Source: Armigeres subalbatus | Taxonomy: Eukaryota; Arthropoda; Insecta; Diptera; Culicidae | Assembly (NCBI RefSeq): GCF_024139115.2 | Contig: NC_085140.1 | Coordinates: 413,924,283 to 413,988,282, forward strand | DNA: 64,000 nt | Reading direction: 5' to 3' | In this document: positions 34,261-45,000 of the stretch, in pieces | Position numbering within the stretch: position 1 is the first letter of the stretch | Layout of the letters: each line of letters begins with the position of its first letter | Translations under genes and position numbers: made by a program | Notes under the pieces: model-generated | Told to the model about the DNA's origin: nothing | The model's database searches: none | The model's input: the letters and a program-made list of their open reading frames with translations, nothing else

Positions 34261-35622
34261 TTAGCCATCGAAGGATACAAATGACTCGAGGAGGGGCATT
34301 TTCGAAGCCAGCTGCTTCAGGAGAGGAGTCAGAATAGGAAGAACAGTTTTGACCATGTTCTTCACGGGGTCGGAAGCATCAAAGAAGTTGAGGATGAGCT
34401 CCACGATGCCAGAAAGTGGAGCGCTCGGGAGTTCTTCTGCTCGCTCTGTATGCTCTCTTTCTGGCTGAGAAATCGCAAAAAATGGGGTATCTGGGATTTT
34501 AGATGTTCCCGGAAGCGGTGGAAACTCTCGATCATCCCGATGTGAAACCACAAAAGTTGATCGTTTTTGAGTATTTCCTCCCGCTTTGAATTTGACCATG
34601 TTGGATTGGGTCTCACTTTGAGGCTGTTTTCTAGGCTTTTTCGAGGGTCGCTGGCTCTGTTTCATTCTCTTCCTCGTTGAGCCATTGAAAACAAAGGGAA
34701 CCCCATTTCCAACCTCGGAGTCAGAGCTACCTTGATCGTCCAAAGGAAGAGACGAGTAGATGATGTCAGAAACGAGTGGAGGAGCGGCCTTCCTCAACAT
34801 TTCGGCGTAACTTCGCCGAGAACGTTGCTGAAGAGACCGCTTCTGGTGGATTCGCTGCTGTATGTACGTTGGGCAAGCTTCAAGAGCATGTGGAGGGCTT
34901 TCGTTACAATAGACACATTTCGGTGCCGTCTTGCACGCTCCCTCCACATGCTTCTCTCCGCATGATGCACAGCGAGGTTTATTGCAGCAGTACTGAGCGG
35001 TGTGGCCCAGCTGCTTGCAATTAACACAATTCATCACCTTCGGTACATACAGTCGAACAGGTAGACGAAGTTTGCCAATCACTACGTAGTCAGGCAGTGC
35101 GGACCCGGAAAAAGTGACGCAGAAAGAGTCAGACGGGGAATAACTCCGCTTCTCTCCCTCCTGCGACACTGAATACATTTGTTTGCAATCCAGTATCGCA
35201 ACAGGAGGCAAAGAAACGTTCTTGAAACGACCGAAACCTTGTTTCAAATCGTCGCATGTCATACTTCCTCCGTCACCACCCCGCGATCTCACACACTGCT
35301 GACGGTAAATACACCCTATATTCGAGAGTGAAAAGCTCACAGGTGACAATCTCGTTGGCCTGTTTGCGATCACTGACCGTGACACGGAGTTTACTGGACC
35401 CAACCATGTCAATGGTCGTGACAGACGAAAATCGCTTTTCCAGATCTTTGCTAATCTGGCTGATATTCAAACGTTTGCCTTTGGGTCGAAAGAAAACAAC
35501 ATACGGCCCACTAGAGTCGTGAGGGTAGACCTTGGGACGGGGCTCGTAGAGGAAATTTTAGCGTTGCTGGTGTCCATTTCGTTTTGGTTTGGAACACCTG
35601 AATGCAACGAAACATCTGACAT
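34261..35622 (-). pseudogene. LINE ORF1, Gag-like protein with CCHC zinc knuckles (two frameshifts)
   Basis: The likely start is the ATG at 35622 (MSDVSLHSG). Similarity to an RNA-binding fold follows in a second frame (about 35470-35273; EKRFSSVTTIDMVGSSKLRV). The longest piece (35412-34261) carries three Cys/His units: CVNCKQLGHTAQYC, CASCGEKHVEGAC and CVYCNESPPHALEAC. The region after these is Ser/Arg/Lys-rich and ends at TAA 34261-34263. The expected length with frames joined is about 450 residues, normal for this group. Such proteins bind element RNA and form the RNP. Two frameshifts (near 35465 and 35280) interrupt it. Confidence 0.88.
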
Positions 35623-36297
35623 GGAATACGAAGTACCCCGCCAACTTCGCCTTCGCGCATTGCGGACACGAAATGCGCCGCTGCAGCGAGGCACAATCTC
35701 TTTTAAAACTAAACAATTATCACAAGGGCAGAAAAAAACACACACAAACAAAATAATGATTTTGGACAGAGGGGAAGACGAGTAAAAAAGAAAGAAAAAA
35801 CTATTCCAATAAGATGGAGAAGAGAGGGAACAATGAGAGGGAGCTCAATTAAATACTTGCGTTCACACTGCTGTGTTGCCGGCTAACAGTTCTGGCAGCA
35901 CACACTAGCTCGATGGACACTCGCCGGTGGTGCGGTCGAAGCGAACCACGCTATTGTTGGTGTTCTCGCCGCACCCAACACTGCAACTGGGTGGATGGAT
36001 GGTGGCAGGACGGCGGCGTCTGTGTTGGTGGAGACGCACGATGGATGATGACTGTCGGCGTGGGACGATGATGCCTGCGCCTGCGATGGACGCCGAATAA
36101 ACTGCAAAGTTTTGCGTAGTTGCAAAACCAACGAAATGGCTACTTAACTGCTACAGCTAAGCCCCACTTCCACTCAAGCACTATGCTTCAAAACACTTTC
36201 GGAAAAAAACCACTACCTGTACTTCAGGAAAAAAACCGAATGAGAAGCAGACCGTACGCGGACTTACAACCGTCTCGCACGGATGCTCGACGTGGAA
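35623..36297 (-). promoter_or_regulatory. LINE 5' untranslated region with probable internal promoter
   Basis: The region is GC-rich and has no consistent open frame. Read on the minus strand, the first bases are TTCCACGTCGAGCATCCGTG, then CGAGACGGTTG at about +20 to +30. That AGACG-type block sits where many insect LINEs carry a downstream promoter element. A functional promoter is inference from family and position. Confidence 0.5.
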
Positions 36298-36312
36298 TGC
36301 TTAATGTTGTCT
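36298..36312 (+). repeat. Target-site duplication, right copy (TGCTTAATGTTGTCT)
   Basis: Perfect match to 30196-30210. It borders the 5' end of the LINE, so the 5' end is intact rather than truncated. Confidence 0.9.
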
Positions 36313-37359
36313 ATGACATTAGATTTCAAATAAAGTCTGTTGATGATAAATAAACAAATTCTAAAAACAAAACAATACATACTTCAATGGTTTCGTACAA
36401 TACAGGCACAAGTCAAAATCTGTACATAATCTGAACTCTCGAACTCCATGAATATTTCTACATTTGTATAAAAATGGATTAGTTTTATATGTTTCTGAAT
36501 ATTTTTTTTTGAAATCCATAAACTTGAGGATTTGCAAAAAAAATCCGAAAAATTGACAGATTACGAAATTATCATAACTTTTGATCTATCGCAGAAAACT
36601 ATGTTCTCTGATTTGCCATCAAAATGTCAAATTCGAACAATTTTGAGTAGTGCCAGTATAGCACAAATGTAAAAACCATCGACTTCTTCTGACAAGACTC
36701 AAGACATATTGCAACCAAGTGTTGGGAAAAACTCAAAATCTCAAAACTCATAAACGATTCAAATCACTCGTGAGTTGAAGTGCACCCAACTCAGCACCTA
36801 AATAATCATGGCTGAGTAGAATCATCCATTTGAATCATCGTAGGCTGATTGCAACATAGTGAAAATAATTAGTTAAACTTAATTGCATAGGTAGTTTAGT
36901 GCTTACTTCTTGACTTTTCACGTTATAAAATACCGAAACAATAGTTCATGCCTATTTATTTTTATTACATATTATCATTTGTCAAATTTCAACTAAATGA
37001 GCATTGAGGTTTAATGATCATAAAATTTAAAAAAAAATATTCCCGCACCCTTGTTGAAATTTAGCATTTTCTTCCATTCTTCAATTACAAAAGAATGATG
37101 AGCAACTTTATTATTCAATACATAGATCTCGAACAACTATAGGCAAGGCCACAGATGCTGTGTATCGATATACCGAAATGCACCAAATTTGCTAAACATA
37201 TTATTATGCGGGTTTATAACCAATAGAATATTTTCCGGCTACTACACATTTTTCCCTTCCGGTGCAGGCATCAAAAGATATCCTTCCACGTACGACCGAC
37301 TAAGATACACCTGCAGTGCTATCACCGATAGTATCTGCAATCGATTTTGGCACCGCAAA

Positions 37360-37385
37360 ATGCCGACCATTTCCGCTCGCATGAG
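37360..37385 (+). CDS. Candidate first coding exon (weak)
   Basis: AAAATGCCGACC gives a good insect start context. Nine codons (MPTISARMR, the last split) run to a strong donor, ATGAG|GTGAGT, at 37385/37386. There is no downstream exon I can identify, so this may be chance. The sequence upstream (GGTGCAG at 37262-37268) could alternatively be an acceptor, making 37269-37385 an internal exon. Confidence 0.2.
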
Positions 37386-37977
37386 GTGAGTACCCATAAA
37401 ACGAGCACACATTTTTATGTAATCCTCACAGAGGATCCCGGAAATCCTCCAGTACCTTGCACCGGATCAATAAAAACGCTGGTACCGCAACATATCCTGC
37501 CAGTTCGGTACGTACATAACGCTGCTGCTGCGGTAATTGGCATCCGATAAGCTCATTTTCCGACCGAGGCGGCTTTTGGTTGTGGAACTTCCCATTCGGA
37601 ATTTCTTCGCATGGTTCAGCCAGCCGGTCGAAGCGGTATTTCGTTTTAGTGCGCACAAGCTTAAACGGTATCGGAATGAAAGAATAACATTTTCTTCTCA
37701 GCGAAGAATGAACGAACATTACTCCATATACAACGCTCTACCGCCACCGCGTCTCGTAGGAAGGAAATCACCTCAGTGGTTGACTGTGACTTGTTTTTAT
37801 ATCTTTCTTGTTTTTCCCTGCTGTCAATGCAACTTGCAGAGCTTCAACATCCCTTCGGTGCGCTCACAACCGGTGTATGCGCTGGGTAGATGTGAATGTC
37901 AGTCGCTAAGTTGTCGAGAAGTTAGACCCTTGCATCAGTGATACGAGACGATACGATACGAGAATGGGAAAACTTAC

Positions 37978-38002
37978 CTCCGGATCGCATTGTGGCAGCC
38001 AT
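37978..38002 (-). CDS. Candidate first coding exon (weak)
   Basis: On the minus strand ACCAACAATGGCTGCC is an excellent start context. Eight codons (MAATMRSG) then lead to a consensus donor, GGAG|GTAAGT (exon ends 37978, intron starts 37977). Very short first coding exons of this form are common in insects. No next exon is identifiable downstream, and no protein family is recognised from eight residues. Confidence 0.3.
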
Positions 38003-39119
38003 TGTTGGTGCGTTTTGTGTTACTGGAAGCTAGCTGGCAGAAGTTTATTCCGTTCGTTCCGTGATGGTTTTTTTTCTCTTAGAGTTATATGAACTTGTGC
38101 TTCAACGTTGAATGCTCTTTCGAGTTGTAAATTCAGGAACAATGGTGATGACTACACGACGCGCACTGGAAATCTGAGGAAGAGAAAAAAATGAAAGACA
38201 AATATTTTAAATAAAATCTTAAAAAGGCGAACATTAATTTAAAATTGAATTCAGGTAACAAATATTGATACATTGTTCTTTCAGCGTTTGAGTTTCTTAT
38301 TCTTTTTAATTTGTACACTCATACAAGGACAAATAATCCTTACTAATCGGCTACGATAATAACCAAGAATCATGAACAAAATCAACGGTTGAGATCGAGC
38401 ACACTGTTGTCTTGAATTTTTGAGAGTATTTTGAGCTTTGTTAGCACCATTACCCTTTACCATCAACTGTTTTGTATAATATGTTCTTATTATTACCTGA
38501 GAACATCAAATAGGCAATTAGCATAATCTGCTTCCTTTTGAATACAGTCCAACTTCTTCACTTCCCTAGAGTAAAACACTAAAGCTAATTACGAAAACTT
38601 TCGGTTGGGGAACGGACATAATATAAATCCTGCTGATCTAAATTATCTTCGCCCAAGCTATTCATGAGAAAAGTTGAAGCCCTGTGTTGTCCTCGATTAT
38701 CATCGAATCATTAGTATCCACAAGGAAAGTGCAATTATCTTCACCGTTTCGCCAGCAGACGCCAAGAATATTAATTTCCGCAAGGTAGCAATGAAAAATT
38801 GGTCGTTTTCTTTATTCTGTTTATCTTGGCCCCATTGCACTCAGATGAGATGAGATTTATTTTTTCAATCAAGTATGATTCATGCTGTGGTGTTTATTCT
38901 TTTCTCTTACAGAAGTAAAAACACTGAGTTAGGAAACAATGTTCTTTATTTTTGAACCGTTTGTTTGAGGAACTAGATATGTGAAATTTTTGGCCAAAAT
39001 GTAATTTTTATATAACGTTCGCATTTTTAAGGAAATTGACAAAAATTGCCTATTTTTTATGGGTTTACCTTCACCTGCACTGCACCAAACTACCAAACTA
39101 TCTATCATAGTAGCCTATG

Positions 39120-39660
39120 AGTCAGCAGACAAAATTTGACAGCTCTATCCAAGATGAATACACCACTGTACTGTATTCATCTTGGCTCTATCAGTCGAAT
39201 TCTAACCGTGATGGCAAAAGCAGTGAAGCTACTCCGTTTAGAAGTGTGCGCGTTCAAAGCACGGCACCCCGCCGCGTCGATAATGGACATCGGGTGGCAC
39301 TTCGTGGACGCCGGATACGCCCTGGGACGTATCAACATCTTGGCATTATCGGACAACAATCAGAGCATCGAAAAAAAACCGGTTCCGGACGGCCGACGAC
39401 CCTGAGCGACAAGAAGCTCCCAAGGGAGCTGAAAAGGGTTACCGAATGAAAAGTAGCTACATCGCTTCGTGTGCTTGGTCGGTGCAACCGGCCTAACAGT
39501 GAAAAAGTACCTGGGAAACATGTACATGGGAAATTCATAAAAAGCCGCTTTGAGCGGCACACAGTCGCTATGGTAGGGGTCAGGGTTTACCGAAATCGCT
39601 CTTAATAACCCCTCATTTTGTGTTGGGGACCGCACATCTATGTAGAACAGGTTGAAATGC
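39120..39660 (+). pseudogene. Tc1/mariner (ITmD37E-like) transposase relic, N-terminal part
   Basis: The 89-codon stretch at 39136-39405 reads LLRLEVCAFKARHPAASI - DIGWHFVDAGYALGRI - NILALSDNNQSIEKK. This has the pattern of the paired-type helix-turn-helix DNA-binding region of Tc1/mariner transposases. In the overlapping frame GSGRPTTLSDKKLPREL continues it, so there is a frameshift near 39385. Further decayed sequence (KVATSLRVLG-like, after a stop) reaches about 39470. The catalytic DDE/D domain is not visible. The helix-turn-helix binds element ends in active relatives; this copy is dead. The clade is my judgement from the motif style. Confidence 0.65.
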
Positions 39661-40512
39661 ATCGTCAGAACCAGTGCTCCCTACGTTTGGAGCTTTTTAA
39701 AAGAAATTTATCATGGGGTATAGCCTCCCGGATCAGTTCTTTATCATGACAGCTTGCGAAAAAAGTCTCTCCGTGCTTCTAAATGAATGCCAATGCTGAT
39801 GCTGGTTTTTGAATTTCATAAAAATTGAAGTCTGTCTAAGCCATGTGTCGGCGAAAACGGAAAGGCACTGCAATACAGCCACTACCAAATACAGCCTGAA
39901 TTGCTGATGGACTTCCCTCGCAATGTTCGTGACTTCAATTTCATCCCGCCTAAAACAAATCCCAAAACAAATTTATTGCAGTCAGTTATCACATTACTGA
40001 TGAATTTTATTAGGTTTTGTGTGGAACACCATTTCCGGCACAGCAGAAAAACTCCCAAACTTTTCAGTCGAACGTTAGACACCCCCTCCTCTAAAACCGT
40101 TACTTTTTTGTGCAACTTATCCAAATATGACTGCAAACCAAAACACACTTTTCTTCTAGCCTAGCCATTCACGGTTGAGGTATGCAACCACTAATTGACC
40201 AAATCATGTGCCTGAGGAGTGAACTAACCAACCAACTCAGCCTCTACTGAAGTTATTTTTATATCGCCTCCAATTAAATTTAGTTCAAGCGAACGTCGCC
40301 CCTTCACTGTGACATATTTTTGCGGTGTGCTTTTGCCATGCATTCCTACACAGTCGAATCATTCTTTCGCAAACCAACAGCATTCATTCGGATAGCAGCG
40401 CTATCAAACATTTTATTTCGCACAATCTACCTACATGCAGATAGCTTTTCCCAATTGCTTCGAACGTATGGAATTATTTTGTAACACAAGGGAGGTAATA
40501 AAAAAAATTGGT
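39661..40512. other. Unassigned sequence
   Basis: Overlapping frames on both strands at about 39882-40164 carry no recognised domain. This could be the decayed remainder of the transposase region, but I cannot see its catalytic motifs. Confidence 0.35.
40498..40507 (-). terminator. Pol III T-run of tRNA-Trp
   Basis: On the minus strand the tRNA 3' end is followed within about six bases by a run of Ts, which suffices for Pol III release. Confidence 0.8.
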
Positions 40513-40584
40513 TGACCCCGACGTGATTTGAACACGCAACCTTCTGATCTGGAGTCAGACGCGCTACCGTTGCGCCACGGAGTC
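40513..40584 (-). tRNA. tRNA-Trp (anticodon CCA)
   Basis: On the minus strand the 72-nt sequence folds as a full cloverleaf. The acceptor stem is GACTCCG with CGGGGTC, with one G-T pair, and A as discriminator. Box A is TGGCGCAACGG. The anticodon arm CTGACTCCAGATCAG has loop CTCCAGA, so CCA reads UGG. Box B is GTTCAAATC. No intron and no encoded CCA end, as usual for nuclear tRNAs. A run of Ts follows on the minus strand (As at about 40499-40507), a normal Pol III terminator. Confidence 0.96.
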
Positions 40585-40589
40585 CTTGA

Positions 40590-42026
40590 TACCGAGATAT
40601 CCCGATAGTTGATAAGTTTCAAATTCACAGCTAAACTGAATATTTTCTGAAATGAATGATCAGGATAACTTTTCTGGTTCTAACCATTTGTTGATTTCAC
40701 CGATGCGGGACTTATCGAATCAGTTGCTCGACACGCTGCACCGAGATTTTTTCGTCGTTTTGTTGTTGAGTTTGTTTGCTGGAGCGACGGTTCCCAATCT
40801 TGGGACAATTTGTTCGTATGTTAGCGATGACGTTGATTGGCATAGGCGGTACAATCTGTGCTAGCTGTGGAGGGAAGCTTCTACCGCAATGTGGGTGCAA
40901 TTGTGTGCCAACAAAAATATTGACAAAGTGTGTGGAATCGGAAAACGATGTGATTGTCATGTGTTGCCAGGCGATTCGAATTTATTCCTGATTCTATGTG
41001 ATTCATGATTGACGACGACAGAAGCCTGTACTGCACATGAATTTAACGAGCACTAATCAACTAATCGTTTTGCAATCAGCTTTAGTAATTCTAGCTGTTG
41101 GAACTAATTCCTAAACAAACTTTCCCGCTTGTTAGCAATTATCAAATATTTACTATGTATGCGATAGCACACGCTTCTGCATTATATCCTCGATCCTTCC
41201 GGGGCGTCACCATTGCCTTGCAAAACAGCTTTTTGTGAGAACAGATTCTAGCACTAAAGGCACCAAGTGTTTCCCTTGTTCCCGAAAATATAGCTCAAGA
41301 TCAACTAGGGCACTTACCTACGGTCGGCAGCTCATATGCTTTCCGTATTGTAAACTTTCACGAAGCACTAGACTGCTCTTAGCCCAACACCGAGTTGCAT
41401 CCACTACGTGTAATCTGTATCCATTTTCGAGCTGTGTGCTTTTACATTATGCACCGCAACAAAGAGGCAACCGACAAAGTTAAAACTTGATTTTGGAGGA
41501 TATGATCCAGAACGGTAGCAGAGAAACGAACAACCAACAAGAGGAACAACTTTTGCCATTATGAATTGCTTGTACAATCCGAACGAATAAATACAGAGGC
41601 CACAAAGGCGGTTTCCACCCCAAAGAGTTGCGTCCATGGAACCATTCGGAGAGTTTGATGAAGTTTTGGTACAGTTGTTGCAGCAACATGCATGGTCAAC
41701 AATGTTGACCACGAAACACATCCATGGCGCAAATGATATGTACTTTGGAAAATTGGAGAACAAATATTTTATTTTTCTTTCCAATATTTTGTTTATCTAT
41801 TCTACATAATTTTCTAATTTCCATTTTTTCTGTATTGATCAAAATGAAATAATTGAAACAATTGTCTGCTTTTTTTAGTTTTCCTTAAAATAATTTTTCA
41901 AATTAAGTTCATACATTTATTCAATTTTCTTTCTATTATTCTATTAGACTTCAAACCACAGATGTACATTTTCATGATAAAATTAGAAGTGGTAGAAAAG
42001 ATTTGATATTTCAGCTAAGATTCGAC
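40590..42026. other. Unassigned low-repeat region between tRNA-Trp and the satellite
   Basis: Open frames occur on both strands: 70 and 71 codons on + at 40652-40991, and 126 codons on minus at 41784-41404, which is Cys-rich. The + pair lie in different frames and overlap. None shows a known domain. The composition is less AT-rich than the surroundings, so a decayed or unrecognised exon is possible. Confidence 0.35.
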
Positions 42027-45000
42027 TAATTCTAAAATTCTAAAATTCTAAAATTCTAAAATTCTAAAATTCTAAAATTCTAAAATTCTAAAATTCTAAA
42101 CTTCTAAAATTCTAAAATTCTAAAATTCTAAAATTCTAAAATTCTAAAATTCTAAAATTCTAAAATTCTAAAATTCTAAAATTCTAAAATTCTAAAATTC
42201 TAAAATTCTAAAATTCTAAAATTCTAAAATTCTAAAATTCTAAAATTCTAAAATTCTAAAATTCTAAAATTCTAAAATTCTAAAATTCTAAAATTCGAAA
42301 ATTCAAAAATTCAAAAATTCAAAAATTCAAAAACTCAAAAACTCAAAAATCTAAAATTCAAAAATTCAAAATTCAAAAATTCAAAATTCAAAATTCAAAA
42401 CTCAAAAATTTAAAAATTTAAAAATTTAAAAATTTAAAAATTTAAAAATTTAAAAATTTAAAAATTTAAAAATTTAAATAAAATTCTAAAATTCTAAAAT
42501 TCTAAAATTCTAAAATTCTAAAATTCTAAAATTCTAAAATTCTAAAATTCTAAAATTCTAAATTTCTAAAATTCTAAAATTCTAAAATTCTAAAATTCTA
42601 AAATTCTAAAATTCTAAATTCTAAAATTCTAAAATTCTAAAATTCTAAATTCTAAAATTCTAAATTCTAAATTCTAAAATTCTAAAATTCTAAAATTCTA
42701 AAATTCTAAATTCTAAAATTCTAAGTTCTAAAATTCAAAATTCAAAAGTTCAAAATTCAAAAATTCAAAATTCAAGGGTTCAAAAATTCAAAATTCAAAA
42801 TTCAAAATTCAAGGTTCAAGGTTCAAATTCTAAAATTCTAAAATTCTAAATTCTAAAATTCTGGATTCTAAATTCTGAGTTCTAAAATTCTAAAATTCTA
42901 AAATTCTAAGGTTCTAAAATTCTAAAATTCTAAAATTCTAAAATTCTAAATTCTAAAATTCTAAAATTCTAAGGTTCTAAGGTTCTAAAATTCTAAAATT
43001 TTAAATTCTAAAATTCTAAAATTCTAAAATTCTAAATTCTAAAATTTAAAATTCTAAAATTCTAAAATTCTAAGGTTCTAAAATTCTAAATTCTAAAATT
43101 CTAAAATTCTAAAATTCTAAAATTCTAAATTCTAAAATTCTAAATTCTAAAATTCTAAAATTCTAAAATTCTAAAATTCTAAAATTCTAAATTATAAAAT
43201 TCTAAAATTCTAAAATTCTAAAATTCTAAAATTCTAAAATTCTAAGGTTCTAAAATTCTAAAATTCTAAAATTCTAAAATTCTAAAATTCTAAATTCTAG
43301 GTTCTAAATTCTAAATTCTAAAATTCTAAAATTCTAAAATTCTAAAATTCTAAATTCTAAAATTCTAAAATTCTAAAATTCTAAGGTTCTAAATTCTAAA
43401 ATTCTGAAGTTCAAAATTCTAAAATTCTAAAATTCTAAAATTCTAAGTTCTAAATTCTAAATTCTAAATTCTAAAATTCTGAGTTCTGGAGTTCTAAAAT
43501 TCTAAATTCTAAATTCTAAAATTCTGAGTTCTAAAATTCTAAAATTCTAAAATTCTAAAATTCTAAAATTCTGGGTTCTAAAATTCTAAAATTCTAAAAT
43601 TCTAAAATTCTAAAATTCTAAAATTCTAAAATTCTAAAATTCTAAAATTCTAAGGTTCTAAAATTCTAAGTTCGGTTCTAAAATTCTAAAATTCTAAAAT
43701 TCTAAATTCTAAAATTCTAAAATTCTAAAATTCTAAAATTCTAAAATTCTAAAATTCTAAGTTCTAAAATTCTAAAATTCTAAAATTCTATTAAAATTCT
43801 AAGGTTCTAAAATTCTAAAATTCTAAAATTCTAAAATTCTAAATTCTAAAATTCTAAATTCTAAATTCTAAAATTCTAAAATTCTAAATTCTAAAATTCT
43901 AAATTCTAAAATTTAAAATTCTAAGGTTCTAAGGTTCTGATTCTAAATTCTAAAATTCTAAGGTTATTCTAAATTCTAAAATTCTAAAATTCTAAAATTC
44001 TAAAATTCTAAAGGTTCTAAAATTCTAAAATTTAAAATTCAAAGAGTTCAAAATTTAAAATTCTAAAATTCTAAAAGTTCTAAATTCTAAAATTCAAAGT
44101 TCTAAAATTCTAAAATTCAAGGTTCAAGGTTCAAAAATTCAAAGTTCAAAAATTCAAAATTCAAGGTTCAAAATTCTAAAATTCAAGGTTCAAAAATTCA
44201 AGGTTCAAAGGTTCAAAATTCAAAAATTCAAAATTCAAAGGTTCAAAGTTCAAGGTTCAAAGGTTCAAAGGTTCAAAGGTTCAAGGTTCAAGGGTTCAAA
44301 GTTCAAGGTTCAAATTCAAAAATTCAAGGTTCAAGGTTCAAAAGTTCAAAGTTCTAAAGTTCTAAGTTCTAAGTTCTAAGGTTCTAAAATTCTAAAATTC
44401 TAAAATTCTAAGGTTCTAAAATTCTAAAATTCTAAAATTCTAAAGTTCAAGGTTCAAAAATTCAAAGGTTCAAGGTTCAAAAATTCAAGGTTCAAGGGTT
44501 CAAAATTCAAGGTTCAAAAATTCAAATTCAAAAGTTCAAAATTCAAGGGATTCGGTTCAAAGTTCAAGGTTTAAAATTCAAAAAGTTCAAAATGCAAAGG
44601 TTTAAAATTCAAAGTTCAAAATACAAAGGTTTAAAAGTTCAAAAGTTCAAAGTTCAAAATTCAAAATTCAAAATTCAAAATTCAAGGTTCAAAATTCAAA
44701 GTTCAAGGTTCAAGGTTCAAAATTCTAAAATTTAAAGGTTCAAAGTTCAAAAATTCAAAATTTCAAAGGTTCAAAAATTAAAATTCAAAAAATTAAAATT
44801 CAAAGTTCTAAAATTCTAAAATTCTCAACTTATAATATTCTAAAGTTCTAAAATTCTAAAATTCGAAGTTCAAAATTCAAAATTCAAAATTCAAAGTTCA
44901 AAAGGTTCAAAATTCAAAATTCAAAAATTCAAAATTCAATAATTCAAAAAGTTCAAAATTCAAAGTTCAAAATTCAAAACTCAAAGTTCAAAGTTCAAAA

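Larger units (their letters stand above)
30211..36297 (-). mobile_element. Complete but mutated I/Loner-like LINE, about 6.1 kb
   Basis: Read on the minus strand, the unit starts at 36297 and ends in poly(A) (poly(T) on +, 30210-30224). Its parts in order are a 5' untranslated region of about 0.67 kb, a zinc-knuckle ORF1, a 19-bp gap, an ORF2 with endonuclease, reverse transcriptase and RNase H, and a 3' region of about 0.38 kb. A 15-bp target duplication on both sides shows that the ends are the true insertion ends, so this is a full-length copy. Gag zinc knuckles plus a C-terminal RNase H place it in the I-like group; the exact clade cannot be fixed by eye. Both ORFs carry frameshifts and ORF2 has at least one stop, so it cannot move by itself. 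Confidence 0.93.
36313..39119. other. Low-repeat region; possible first exons but no gene called
   Basis: 36313-37180 is AT-rich and empty. 37190-38050 is more GC-balanced with open frames on both strands and no recognised domain. Two short ATG-to-splice-donor stretches, listed separately, are the best hints of a real gene. 38050-39119 is again AT-rich. It includes GAACCGTTTGTTTGAGGAAC at about 38956, a repeat also found at 60350-60400. Confidence 0.35.
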
